From the NCBI RefSeq assembly GCF_014356525.2, contig NC_052505.1:19881318-19945317 (forward strand): a stretch of 64,000 nucleotides of DNA, in the 5' to 3' direction. The DNA is from Nilaparvata lugens. Its lineage: Eukaryota > Arthropoda > Insecta > Hemiptera > Delphacidae. The translations under genes were made by a program, and so were the position numbers. Below the pieces are notes generated by a model that was not told where the DNA came from, searched no databases, and saw only the letters and a list, made by a program, of their open reading frames with translations. The number at the start of each line of letters is the position of its first letter. The stretch's first letter is position 1. Below are positions 1-43,800 of the stretch, piece by piece.

Positions 1-213
1 AACTTTCGTTAACTGAAGACACGGCCGCTTAAACTTTTGTTAACTGAATACACGGCCACTTAAACTTTCGTTAACTGAAGACACGGCCGCTTAAACTTTT
101 GTTAACTGAAGACACGGCCGCTTAAACTTTCGTTAACTGAAGACACGGCCGCTTAAACTTTCGTTAACTGAAGACACGGCCACTCAAACTTTCGTTAACT
201 GAAGACACGGCCG
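1..213. repeat. 31-bp minisatellite at window edge
   Basis: About seven head-to-tail copies of AAACTTTCGTTAACTGAAG followed by ACACGGCCGCTT, with a few point changes. It continues past the left edge. Confidence 0.9.
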
Positions 214-379
214 ACGACTAACAACGAATACCTTTGCTTCTATTGGGAGTGATCACACATTAGCAGCTTGGTAGTGTAAACAATTCCATGAGAATTAATG
301 CTATTCTTTTTCAGTCGTCGACTGCGGTAGCATATATATAAATAAATACATAATTTTATGGCCCAGCCGGCGCTTATAT

Positions 380-399
380 GAATAATAATAATAATAATA

Positions 400-470
<71 letters not shown>

Positions 471-482
471 TAATAATAATAA
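380..482. repeat. (AAT)n microsatellite
   Basis: Trinucleotide AAT/ATA run of about 100 bp with two phase slips. Confidence 0.95.
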
Positions 483-639
483 TTTACGACTCACACTGGC
501 ACACAAGGAATCTTCCTTTTGCCTGTGTTTTTGCCTCAACTACTGTACTTATGCATGTGAACATAAATTAAATCTTCATTTTATAACTATTATTTATAAT
601 ATAAAGGATATCATTTCATTATTATATTCAATTAAATAA

Positions 640-751
640 ATGTATGTATCTTGGTTTAAGTGCAATAGCATAAACTTATATTTATTTTTTGTAAAGCTTT
701 TTTGTATTTTGTTTTCGGCAAATAAATTCATTCATTCATTCATTCATTCAA
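640..751 (+). mobile_element. LINE-like 3' tail ending in (ATTC)n
   Basis: AT-rich 3' end with AATAAATTCATTCATTC, the typical simple-repeat terminus of CR1/Jockey-type non-LTR elements. Coding part absent. Confidence 0.45.
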
Positions 752-1806
752 ATAATATCGTGTGACCTGGCTGGCTCAGGTCTGGTGTCATAGTTTTCAG
801 GTCGCAACTGATCAATTTCAGGGCCACTGACATGACCTAACGACTGCTTTTTAGGCAGCCGGGACCGACGGTTTAACGTGTCCATCCGAAACAAGCCGGC
901 GCTTGAATACAGTGACGTTCAACTAACTATAATAGTTGCAACGGGAATATAACACGCATGCCAACAAACAAAACTGTTTGAGATAATTTTTTTCAAATTA
1001 AATTATTCCATTCTCAGAAAACAAAAGACAAATACAATAATTGGAAATTTTCTTAAAACAAGAAGAAATTACGCCATACAATCAATAAGCCTCTATCTTG
1101 AGATAGATATTTTTTATTCAAATTATTGCATTCAAAACAAAAGACAAATACAATTGAAAGACCTTGTGCAAAAAAGAATAACACTTTTCACTTATCAAAT
1201 GAAAAAGACTAAGAAATGGTCAACTTTTCACTTAGACTAGAGTCTGTTGCTTTACCATTTAACATAGAGATAGAATTTATACGTCAAATGGAAGTTTTAT
1301 GTAATAAATATTTATAGAGAGTTGGAGCCTCGATATTAATATCGCCAATATTATATAGTTAATATTGGTTTATAGCCAATATTTATATGGTTATAAACAC
1401 CCTTTATAAGAGATTCCACTGGGACACAAAGCAAATTTTCCAAGAAAATAATGCAACGATAGGCTATCCACTGAATTAGTAAAATACTTAGTAATATTAC
1501 AGAGAAGTCCAAAAAAGTGTGTACAATAAGAACAAAATAAAATACAGCTATGAATATGCTGGGTATTGTAGTTCGATGTCTTGTCAACAAGTATAATATA
1601 TTGTCTCATAAGGTATATGAGTGGCGGGCGAGAAAGCCACCACTCATTTTTACCACTTATTTTTTTAGTAAGATGGACAATTTTCTTTACAAAGAAGTGA
1701 CGTGGAAGAGACAAAAGTCCGCACCAAGTCCGTTTCCAAGTCTTCCTGACGTCCGTTCAGTGTGAATTTATTCATTTATTCTTACAAAAATCAATTGAAT
1801 TGTGCC
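752..1806. other. Intergenic or intronic, SINE-like body and no gene
   Basis: About 860-910 holds a copy of the dispersed gccgggaccgac...cccatccga sequence shared with 50580-50620. An isolated piece of the aagactaagaaatggtcaa foldback lies near 1207. The rest is AT-rich without coding signal; the last ALDH exon was looked for and not found. Confidence 0.5.
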
Positions 1807-2309
1807 TATACTGAGATCCACGTTATAATAGCAGTGAAGAAAGATAGGGGAACAGCATTGCCGATTCTCTGCCTTGCCTTCTATAAAAGAAAGCTGATAC
1901 CGGTATATCTTATGTACGGTATATAAGAATATTCACTATTCATTCCTGTTAAAAATGATAAATTATATTTTATTTGTAAAGAAATATATTTTTTAATGAT
2001 TAAATAGAACATTTTGATAATTGAGATTACGTTTGAAACTAGAAAAGGATAGAGCAATCTGCTCTGTTGAATGATAGACATAGATAGTAACACCAATGAT
2101 AATTAAATACTTCCATTATAACGTGGATGAATATCGGATATAGCCTACTGTATATATTCTATTTTTTTTAATAAATTATATTTCTACGATATTGGAAAAC
2201 GATTTGGCAACGTTGCAGAGCAAGAAGATGATAGCGCTATCTGCTTTGTCGAATGATAGCAAGATCAATGTTAATCAAATATTGCCATTATAACGTGAAC
2301 CTCACTATA
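1807..2309. mobile_element. MITE family A copy (nested or composite)
   Basis: Terminal inverted repeats related to TATAGTGAGGTCCACGTTAT. An extra internal right terminus at about 2114-2130 shows it is a composite of two copies. Confidence 0.7.
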
Positions 2310-2504
2310 ATTAACAGATGCCAGTGCGTCATCAGCAAGATATTCATTGTCAAATAGTGTATGCATTTTTTGAAACAATTGTATTTTTGGGTTTCAAATA
2401 CTGATAATGGTACTGGCACTGGTACTGGTAATGTTAAATAGTGTCGGCCTATGCATTTTTTTGAACCCCTGGAGTTTAAACGAGAATAATGGAGAACTAC
2501 TCAC

Positions 2505-32806
<30,302 letters not shown>

Positions 32807-33591
32807 ATTTTAATAGTTCTCAAAATTATAAATTACAATGAAAATCGCTTATATTTTTCAAGAATAAAATAATTATTGTAAATGTTAGAAACTTTACTAC
32901 AAATAGGTTATGTTATGAAAGTTCAACGCTTTTGTGATAAGACAATCAGCTGAGTTATCAAAAATCAATACCAGCTGTTTCAGAGTACGCGTTGGGATAT
33001 TTTAATACACAAAATTCAAAATCTCGCAAGAATTAAAATTCTACTGATTATTGTCAAAATAACCTGTTGTTGATTTGTGAAGCCGCTGTATTTGGCACTT
33101 TACCAACGAACTTCGAAAGAGCACTGAACTGAACTTGTGAAACAACCAAAGTACAAAGCAGTAAAGTTGTTTCCAACAAATGAAAATAGAAGTCCAGCTA
33201 CTATTATTATGGTGGGAGTAGTAGAGGCGGTCCCTTTTCTATAAAAATAGATAATGGTTGCTGTTTTTTGTCCTTGCGCAGTTGTAGAAGATAGTAGGCA
33301 TATCCACTGTGTCGACAAGTTTAATTACGGTATTACTAACAACATGTTACACGCACTATTGCATGCGCTACACAGGCACATTTTCAACATGAAGACACAA
33401 TAATAGATTTCAACGGTTGGCTTTTTAGTTCTTTTTCGAATTCGCTATTCTATGCAGTCAAAAGTATTGGCAGTAAAAATTAATTTAAAAAATCAAACTT
33501 TACCATCTTTGCCGAAAGAAAAAAATTGAGATTGGGCAGTACCCTAGAGAAAGGATAAGCGAAAGGAATAAGGAAAAAGGATAAACGTACC
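32807..33591. other. Region upstream of ALDH
   Basis: Probable 5' UTR and promoter side of ALDH (minus strand). A TATAAAAATA at about 33240 reads on the plus strand only. No gene recognised. Confidence 0.35.
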
Positions 33592-33810
33592 TATAGTGAG
33601 GTCCACGTTATAATGACAGTATTTGATCAACTTTGGTTTTGCTATCCTTGTCTATCATTCGACAAAGCCGGTGGTACTATCCTTTTCTAGGTCCACAACG
33701 ATGCCAATTATGTTTTTGACAGTGTAGAAATACGATTAATTAATGCAGAGAATCGGGATCGCTATTCTTCTATCTTTATCCACTGCCATTATAACGTGGA
33801 CCTCACTATA
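33592..33810. mobile_element. MITE family A, short copy
   Basis: TATAGTGAGGTCCACGTTAT ... ATAACGTGGACCTCACTATA; about 219 bp, closely matching 5635-5854. Confidence 0.9.
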
Positions 33811-34635
33811 TTTGTTTGTCTCTGGTAGTACTGTACTCATATAACACACATTTTTTTTCTATCACATCACTCATTATTCAATAATAATTATCATTTGAGC
33901 CTACCAATAGAGTTGTTTTGTAAATCTTTTCCTTGTTTATGTTTCATGAACCATGATAATAGGTTGTTGTTAGGACATTCTATGATCGTTTCAAGTTGGC
34001 AATAACACAGGTACATAGGTTTTTTATTTATCAACAATGGCATAAATATAGCCTATGGAAAAATTGTTGTACTCTGTAAAAAAATTCAGGACTACCTACC
34101 TCCAGTAGATTTTTAGTTACCTTAATACCCCCCTCAAACAACTTTCAACAAACTCATGATTTTTGAAAAGTTTGAGATAATGAAATTTAGGTAGTAAAAA
34201 TATCTCTTGAGATATGAACCAAACAATGAAAACAGCATTTAATCAAATAATATTTTAATATTCTACTTTGACCAAATTGACATTTTCTCTCAAAAGAAAC
34301 CTGGCACATATCAGACAGCCAAAACTTTGTTTTGTTGCTTACTGAATATAAATTAAACCAATAAAACGGTCACATTGAATGTCTACTGAATATTTTCTCA
34401 AATTTTTTTTTCCAATATACAATGCCTATAGAAAAACATGTTTGAATTCAATATCTTATGTAAGATACCTTATACAATATACCTTACTATACCTTATAGT
34501 AACTTATTTAAAAATGTATTTGATAAAATTAGAGTTGCAATACATTACTCTACTAATAAATAAAAAATGTTAAGAGCTGATTAAAACTGTTTAAAAAATA
34601 TTGCCAAGTACACAATAATAAATGGCTTCCACTAC
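33811..34635. other. 3' flank of the ankyrin gene
   Basis: AT-rich; holds its presumed 3' UTR. No other gene recognised. Confidence 0.35.
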
Positions 34636-34827
34636 TCAATACTCGATATTTGATGTATCGATGAACGGTATCTCAGATGGAATATTTTCATTAACGGATA
34701 TCTGGCTGAACAGGAAAGCTAATGTTTGCATTTTTCTGTTTTTTGCAGTAGTTTTTGTTGCATTTTCTTCAACACTCTCCAGTGAATCATCAGTTTCTTC
34801 TGCCAAATTTGTTGATTCAAAAGTTGC
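34636..34827 (-). CDS. Ankyrin gene last exon E
   Basis: Sixty-three codons and TGA at 34636. Starts [20 protein letters not shown], a Glu/Asp/Ser/Thr-rich PEST-like tail, and ends FIDTSNIEY. Acceptor TTTTTCAG. Such tails often control turnover in IkB proteins (inference). Confidence 0.75.
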   Translation of the reverse strand, partial: ATFESTNLAEETDDSLESVEENATKTTAKNRKMQTLAFLFSQISVNENIPSEIPFIDTSNIEY

Positions 34828-37800
34828 CTGAAAAAGAAAGTTGAGGATCAAGTTTACAACCGTTTAATTTAATTAGCAGTAAAAGATAATAGTAAGATAG
34901 AAAAGAACTAGGAATGTATATAATAATAGAGAAAATAGGAGAGAAAATAACAATTTAATAATAGGAAAAATATAAAATAATAATAATAGAAAATAACTAT
35001 TTTCTCTATTATTATATACATTCCTAGTTACAAGAAGTATCTCAACCTTGTTACAAGAAGGAACTAGATATTAGAAAACAAGGTTAAATTTCTACTAGTG
35101 TAGGGGTACGCGACTAGGTGCCACCCCGACTACTTGTCCCCTTTTAAAACCGGTTTTTAGGGGAAAAGTAGACGTGAGCCATACCCGTCTAGTTGTATCC
35201 TTTCTGAGGAGGTGATAACTAGTCGAGGGGACAACCTGTCGTAAGGGTGCGAGGTGTCAAGTTGTCGTTTACGGTCATGACTAGTTGGCACCTTTGGTCC
35301 AGTAGTCCCAAGTAGTCGGGGGGACAACTTGACGGCAATGGTATATTTTTACGAGGATACAAGTAGTCTCCAAAATGACCAGGTGTCAAGTAGACGGGGT
35401 GATAACTAGACGGCTACCCAGTGTAGCAGAATGAAGTATAAAATCTGAATGAACAATATAGTATCATGATTAAAAAATAATAATACAGTAAGTAAACAAT
35501 ATAAGAAATAGATGGTGAATTATTGTCTTGCTTCATTTTAAGATTCTAAGTATTCCAATTCAAATTACTAGTACAAACTTGTTATGTATACAATATGTAA
35601 TAAACAAACAATATTGCATGTAATAATATACAAACTTATAATATAATACAAACTTGCAAACTGGTTATATAAAACTCTCACGATGTTACTGGAGAATTAT
35701 TACCGTGGAGAAAATATAGCATAAGATAGCTTAATGCATAATAGCACCAAAGCTGACTTATGCTATCTTTTCTTTAAGTTATTACATTATTCAGTAATAT
35801 GTTTTGTATGCATTCTACATTGCTCATCTAAATGAAGTATGTGTGTCACAATAGCTACTTATTACTGATATACCAGTTAAGATTACTTCAGTGAACGGAA
35901 TGCACATTGAAAGTATATTATAAATGGAAAAAAATAATTGAAATTGATCAATTGAAGGTGAAACCAATAATATTGATCGAAAGGAGATTCCACATAGGGA
36001 AAAATGACACGAATGAAAAGAGCATTGATAGTTTACTCTTTGGAGGGAAATTTTCTCTTTGAATTTAAATTAAAGTAAGTGAAATTGAAAATTTATAAAT
36101 GAACTTACGCCACGGTTGACAAGTTTATTGACAATTTTCAACAATCTTGTATCAGCACGAAGAATTGCAAATTTAAGCGGAGTCTGACATCTATAATCCT
36201 CCTTGTTGATGTCTATATCAGCCTGAAAAATAGCATAACATCAGTAGATGAATGATTAATATTACGATATGATATCAGTTTTACTTCAAGGTGAATTATG
36301 ATAATGGAGAATGAAAAAAATATTTATCTAACTTGATTTAAAATCTTGTTGAGGCAACAACACAAGAGGAACCAAAGTTATTTGGATAAAAATGCAAAGA
36401 ACTTGCATTTTCTATTATTTTTATGAAATCTTCTCTCCTAACATAATAATAATTCATTTATTAATAATAATTCATTTATCTATCTATTTAATACACAAAT
36501 ATTGCTGATCAACTCGCCTCTAGGCTGTGCGCTACGCTTTATGGAACATTTTTACTGGTGACATTTTTCCCAAGTGTTTTGATTTAGAAAAATACGACTT
36601 GAAAAATACTTAGAATGAACAATTTTCTCTATCATTTTTACTTTTTGAGATAAGAGCGCCTGAAGTTAAAATCTTGGAGAAGAACCATTGCCGAATTGTT
36701 TTAGTGAGAGTTATGTTATAATGGCAGTATTTTTGATTAGCATTGGTGTTGCGGTCCTTGCCTATCATTCAGCAGAGCAGATAGTGCTATCCTTTTCTAG
36801 CTCTGCAAGTCGCTTCATCGCTTTTCAATAATTTAGGAAATTAACAACTTTTTTTAATCTCAATTATAAAAATATATTTAATCATTGAAAAACCTGATAT
36901 TTCTTGATGAATGAATTATAATTCATGAATTTAAAACAATAATGAACAGTTAGGCTAGGCGCACACCAATTAGTCAAGACAAGACATAATCAGACACGTT
37001 CAGTCACAATACTTCACATAGTTGCTTATGACACAACTCACACTGATTAGTCATTGCAATAAGACTCATGTCTTCATAAGCAACTATGTGAAGTATTGTG
37101 ACTGAACGTGTCTGATCATGTCTTGTCTTGACTAACTGGTGTGCGACTAGCCTTAATATTACCTCAGATATACCAGTATCAGCTATCCCCAATAGAAGGC
37201 AGTGACAAGGTGGAGAATCGGCGAAGCTGTTCTACTATCTTTCTCTGCTGCCATTATAACATGACATAGATAAAATCGTGAAATTTTGAGGATAAATTCT
37301 CCAAGATATTGTTTATCTGATGGTGCTTTCATTAGGTTGAGAATTTATTTATTCATTTCATTTATTTATATTTTTCACAAAGAAGCACTGGTTTGATTTT
37401 CGAATGATAAAATCACAAACTGTATAATGATAGTGGATCGAATTTAGATTTCAATGAAAACCGATTATGAAAATAACCCTGGATGTTAATTCAGAAATAG
37501 TGGTATCTTCTGTCTAAGAGAGTAATAATAAGAGAGAGTAGGATTGTGTTTGTTTGTTCGCATAAATACATGTCAACTTGTGGTTTGCATACCGAAAAAA
37601 AGGGAATGATTTAGATCTCCAAATTTTTCACATAGATTCTAAAATCAATAAATATAAAATAAAAATATCAATCTCGAAGCACCTTTATGCATCTTGAAGC
37701 CCAAATTTCAATTTTCCTTCTAGATTTTTCAGAATTAATGTTCAAATTTTATTCATGGGAGATGAATATATTATTATAATTGAAATGACCAGAGGCGAGG

Positions 37801-40800
37801 CGTCCGGTCATCTCTGGATTCGCCGATGACTGGACAGAAATTGATATGTAATGTGTATATTATTAAATTGAAAATATTTAAAATAAATACAAAAAAAAGG
37901 TGAAGAAATCAAAGGATAATCGTTTTTTCGAGTGCGCCAAGTTTGAATAAAGTAGACTACTGCATCATCAGTTCCATCCGTTCAATGTGATTCTCAAAAA
38001 TATGAGATTCCAGTAATGCTATTCAGCATTCGTTACCACCACTCTTCTGCATCATTACTCTCCCTCTCCCCGAAAACGATGGTGGAGTAAACATCAAAAG
38101 ACAAAGACATCGCTATTTTCTGCGAGTCCACTGTTCCGAGCCAGTGTTGCAAACCGTACGATAATTATTTTGTTTGCAATTTGTTAATATATTGATAATT
38201 TAATTTCAATTTTTTAAATTCATTTTCATTATTATTAAGGGCCAGTTTCCGAGCTTGAGATTTATCCAAGTTCTAGACTTTTCAAACTCTAGGATTTTGA
38301 ATAGTAAACTTATCTTATACTAGATTTCATCTTGCTCGATAAATAATCGTTTAAAATGAAACATTATTATCTTTCATTCAAACTTTCAACAGAATTGTTC
38401 CTGGAGATAACAGAGCCAAATAGTGACGCCTCACCCCTTGAAATGACATGTACATACCATATATGCTAATATAAACTATAATCTAGAGAGACTACTTCTT
38501 CGAAACAGGTGGGTAACTAAATTAATAACCAGTCCAATTTTTTCAGGTTGGAATTAAGTTGTCGAGGAAGTTTTCTAAACAAAATTTGAGTTCTCTCACT
38601 TTATTATGTTAGTACCAAGTTGAAGAACTTACATATACTACAATAAAGGAAAGAACTGGCTTATACATGTACGGGATAGGTAAATTATGTTTGACGCATC
38701 ATCAAGTCTAAACTACTGGACTGTAATTAACTTGACATTTTGCATATAGATACTTAATTAACCGAGGATGGTTCTAGGCCTACTTCGAACTCTTCAAGAT
38801 TCCGCTCGGTCAAGTATTCAGTTTGTCAAGTTGTAAAATAGACCATTGCGGAGCACGGGTTACGTGCTGGTAGATGATAACTGATGATTGATGAGGGAGC
38901 TGTTATTTTTCACTGCTTGTGAAAAATAACGAAGAACCTACATGTTGTCTTTTTTTCTCTAGGGCTACTACTTTCGAATATAAATAAAAATAGAAATCTG
39001 AAACATGTTAGGTCATAAGAATAAAGTTGAGCATTTGCTTATACTTCTAAAATATGGAGCATTCGCTTCATTTTCTATGAATAAACGTGAGCAAAACCTT
39101 TTGTTCATGCTCACCAAAAAAATAGCTTGAGCATTTGCTCAAAAGTAAAAGCTTATACTCAAAATTGTATGAATAAACTAGAGCATTTGCTCAACTTTTG
39201 AAGCAAATGCTTCAAAAAAGGTGAGTCTAGTATAGAGCAGCTTATCACCTTTTGCTCATACTGAAATGGCTCAACTAATTTGTATGAGGAAGAGGGAACT
39301 ATACCAGATACGATCACAACCAATAGTTGAGAACTATAAAACTCTTTTTAGATTCAACCGTGATATATATCACCATTATTCCTACAAAAGAATAAATACA
39401 AAAGATGGATACCTGATATAAAGATAGCCATCACAAAATAAGATATAGGCATTTAAGAAGATGAGAGTGTAGGCTATTATAAGAAGGCTATTGATATTAT
39501 AAGAATATGCTGAAGATTATTATAGAGATTACATTTTTTCACGCTATTATTTCAAAATTCTAATCTCAACTAACCTAAAACTATTCATAAATAGAAAGCA
39601 GAGCAGACGACGCAAACACAAGCGGTGCCCCCTAATTGCATATTTAGCGCTTCCGTGAGCTATAAAAACAAAGTAAGGCTACAAAAACGAATCAGCTGAT
39701 GAAAAATCTTTAAAATACGTGAGTGTTTGCTCCAGAGTTCAGGAGCATAAGGTAAGAGTATAAGGTAAAGCTTATTCATATCAAAATGAGGAAATGCTTT
39801 TGCTTCTACCTTTTGCTCATGAGCAAAACCTTATGCTCCATGCTCTTGCTCATGAGCATTTGGTCTGGTTTTATTCATATGGGCCATTGTGACTAAATAT
39901 TTTAAAAAGGTTACTCAGATTTCTATTTTGATTTATGAGAGCCTACCTGTTTCAATAGCAGTTCAACTATTTGCACATGGCTCTTCTTGACGGCGACATG
40001 TAGAGGCGTTTGGCCTTTCTGGAGGTCGATACTGTTCACATCAGCTCCGTGCTTCAACAAAAGCCTCGCTATCTCAACTCTATTCTCCTCAGCAGCAATA
40101 TGAAGCGGCGTTCCCACTGAAATCAATACAAATCATTACCATAGAGAAAAGATAGAATAAGAAGATGGTTAAAGTGGGAATGTGCAACTTGCGCCCAGCG
40201 GTCAGAATGTGTATGGGCACTCACAGATTGAACGTAACAAAGTGAACGTCCGTGACGTCACACGAGTGATGCCATTTCGCTCTCACTAGCAGCCGACATT
40301 ACGTACCCTGACTGAAGGAGCGAAATTCAAATTCACTACAGTATTATTATTATTATTGTCATTTGTTACGTGAAGCCACAAATCTGAGCAGAGCTCAAGT
40401 GGCATGTAACATGTCATGAACATCTTTTCTATGCAAAGTGTATCCATCTGTATAAACTCAAAGTATGAAGGCACCACAACATTCCTCCATTGTATAGGGA
40501 CACGCTTCCACAAGTACATTAGTAATTGAAGACAAGAAAAGCCTATGACTACCACATAACCGTATTCTTTCAGGTAGACAATTGAAGAGCTTCAGTCCCG
40601 AATAATATGGTCCTTTTTCCAAAAGTGTCAGTCTGTGAGCGGGGTACTGATATACAGCTGAACTCTTTGCTCTTGTGCTATAGCCATGGCAAGCTACATT
40701 TCCCTCAAATCTCTCTGAATTTCTGAAGACAAAATTTACAGTCTCAAGGAAGTGCAATGCTGGGACCGTGAGAAACCTGTGTTTTCTAAAAATGGGCCTA

Positions 40801-43800
40801 CATGAATTGGATGGCCGCAAGCCCTCCAAAACACGAACAGCTTTCTTTTGCATCTTAAATATTTTATATAAATTATTTTTACTATTCCCCCAAAAGAAGA
40901 TGCTGTAGCGTATTAGGGCTAAAAAATATCCATAATACACCTTCTGAGCTGTCTTTATAGTGGATGCAGTCCTCACAGTTCTCAGTGCAAAAAGTGCATG
41001 ATAGAGCTGTTTTATAAGTTTTTCCAAGTGTTTATCCCATTTCATATTTTTTGCAATTCCACTCCAAGAAAACTAGTCACTTCAACAGACAAGCACTCCC
41101 TCCCATTTGAAGCATTCAGGTTTGAAGGTTCAGCATGATGTCCCGTCATGGCAAACCTGAGCAAACCTGAACGGCTTAGTATCCTAAGGAAGCTTCAAGC
41201 AAAACACTACTGTATTCTCTCTCTCTTGGGTTAACAGCCGTAGGGCTGGTTGGCAGCAGCTCTCCATGCTTTTCTGTCGTCCGCTTTCCGCTTCAGCTCG
41301 TAGTATGATCCACATCTCATATCCCGTAGCAATTGTTTCATATACTCCAGCCTAGGTCTTCCTCTCATATTCCTTCCCTCAACCATTCCCTCCATTATCC
41401 TTGTCAGTAGAGTGTCACGTCTGATGATGTGGCCAATCAGCTGTGCTCTTCTTTGCTTGATCCACTTCAAGAAGTTCCGGTTCTCTCCCACTCTTTCATA
41501 CTACTGTATTATGACAACATAATTATATTAGCCAAGTTAATGAGATACATATTTCTATCCTATAATTTCGATTCTCAATCATTCATTCTGAATTCAACGT
41601 GACGTCAGCATCGGATAGAAAACTTTTCTGTAGAGTTTGTTTAGCCTACATTGTTTTCCATAGCAGATTGTGTCTCAGCGGGAGCGCATCGGGAGTTTAC
41701 CATTTTCATAAACAATAATCTTTTTCCATCTGAAATAGACACAATCTGCTATGGAAAACAATGTATGCTAAACAAACTCTACAGAAATGTTTTCTATCCG
41801 ATGCTGACGTCACGATGGGGCGATATGGTAGTAGATGTTGGCTTCAGAGGCTAGACTTCCCAGCGTGTCTATTCTATAACTGGTCTAAGATTTCATCATT
41901 TAATTTTTGTAATAAAATATGGCGAACAAGTGAATATATGAACTTACTATTAGCCGAAACTTGATTGATGTTGATACCCGGAAACTCCAGAAGACATTTG
42001 ACTATGTTGACATTGTTCTCCTTGACAGCCAAATGCAATGCATTGAATTCAAATATGTCTGTTTTATTCGGATCTGCACCGACTTGCAACAACGCTTTAA
42101 TAACGCTTATGTGTAGCATGTCGGTAACAACGTTCATTTGAATAAGGAGATGCAGTGGAGTTTGCTGCAACAATAACAACGTCATTTATTTATTGATAAA
42201 CAAATCTCAATTCTTTAAAATGATTGGGGAAGGACTAACAGACACAGTTCAAAACTGTTTCTTCCCCGAATTTTGATTTATACACTAAAAATGTTCCAAA
42301 AAGTAGGTTATGTTCCATACACTTGAATTCAGATCAAATTTTCAGTCCAAATATTTGAAAACATAAAAGTTCTAATTTAGATTGTTTACATACCAAATTG
42401 AATAACAATATAACACTCACTAATCACTTGGAACTGTAAAATAATGATTAACTTTGAATGTTATGATATATACCATCTCATGTCAACAAATCAGATTATT
42501 TTGATAGTCAATTAAAATTTCTAGATTTCTCGCGAGATACGGTAAGCTTAATTGATTACACAGTTGATCTGCCACACAGGCACATGCATCATCTGTTACC
42601 GACAGACGATGAAATTATCATCTGTTTTTCCAAGGATGAATTATCCTTTTAATGTCCTTCAGCAAGTTTTCCCAGGGATGAGACTTAGTGCAATCGAATA
42701 TTTATATCATAAACCTACTATGTTCCAAATTTCGTGAAAATCGTTAGAGCCATTTTCGAGATCCGTTGAACATGAATATAACCAGATACAGAAATACAGA
42801 AATCGCTCGCTTAATATAATAGGATTACTTCTATAGTGAAGTGTAGTCAACGTTATAAGGGCAGTGTTTGATTAGCAATGATATTGCTATCTCTTTATCG
42901 CTTTGATCTGTTGCCAGATCGTCTTTAACAATGTAGAATTAACAACTAAATAACAAAATATTTCATCTTAATTATGAAAATTCATTATGAAATTATTGAA
43001 AAAAATAATTTCTTGCTTAATAGGCTATAATTGATCATTTTAAACGAGAATGAACAGTTAATGTTACATCAATAAACCTGTATCAGCTACCGTCCATAGA
43101 AGGCATTGACAAGACAGAGCATCGGCAACGTTGTTCTCCTATCTTTCTCCACTGCCATTATAACGTGGACTTCACTATAAAGTATATTACTCTGTCAGAT
43201 TGAAAACTTGTTATTTTTAGTTCAAGAATTTATGTGTTGATTGGAATCTCTGAGTGTATTTATACTAAAAACTATTCATAAATCATACATTGTATCATAA
43301 ATATATTGTATTGTTACCAATTTGATAGAAATAAAATTGAATTTAAAAATATATATATATTAATTTTTTAAAAAAGGAACTGACCCGTTCAATATTTGAG
43401 TTTGCACTCAATTCAAAAGTTTGTTGTTGAGATAATTGATGTTTCTTAGCTAAATGAAATCCCTAAATTTTCCTTATTGTCACACAATATATGTATAAAA
43501 ATCTAAATAATTACGAATGAAAACATAAAAGATCAAATCTACTGTACTACATATTTTAAAAATAAGCAGGTCACTTTGACTCTTTTCAAGTCAATTTGGA
43601 AGAGTATGCACATGATTTCCAAACATGGAACACTCATCTTTAGCTAAGTACAGACTTGAGCGCCACGAACACGAGCATTTCACTTTTCATCAGCTGATGC
43701 CGAATCAGCTGATACAGATATAATCATCTGATGGAAAGCAAAATGCGCGTGTTCGTGGCGCAGATGCCTGTACAGTTTAGATTTTTATGAGATAACCCAT

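Noticed and set aside
1..213. CRISPR-like array
   Set aside because: Repeats are contiguous without spacers and the DNA is eukaryotic.
240..539. Minus-strand 99-codon frame with a Tyr/Ile run
   Set aside because: It is the translation of the (AAT)n microsatellite.
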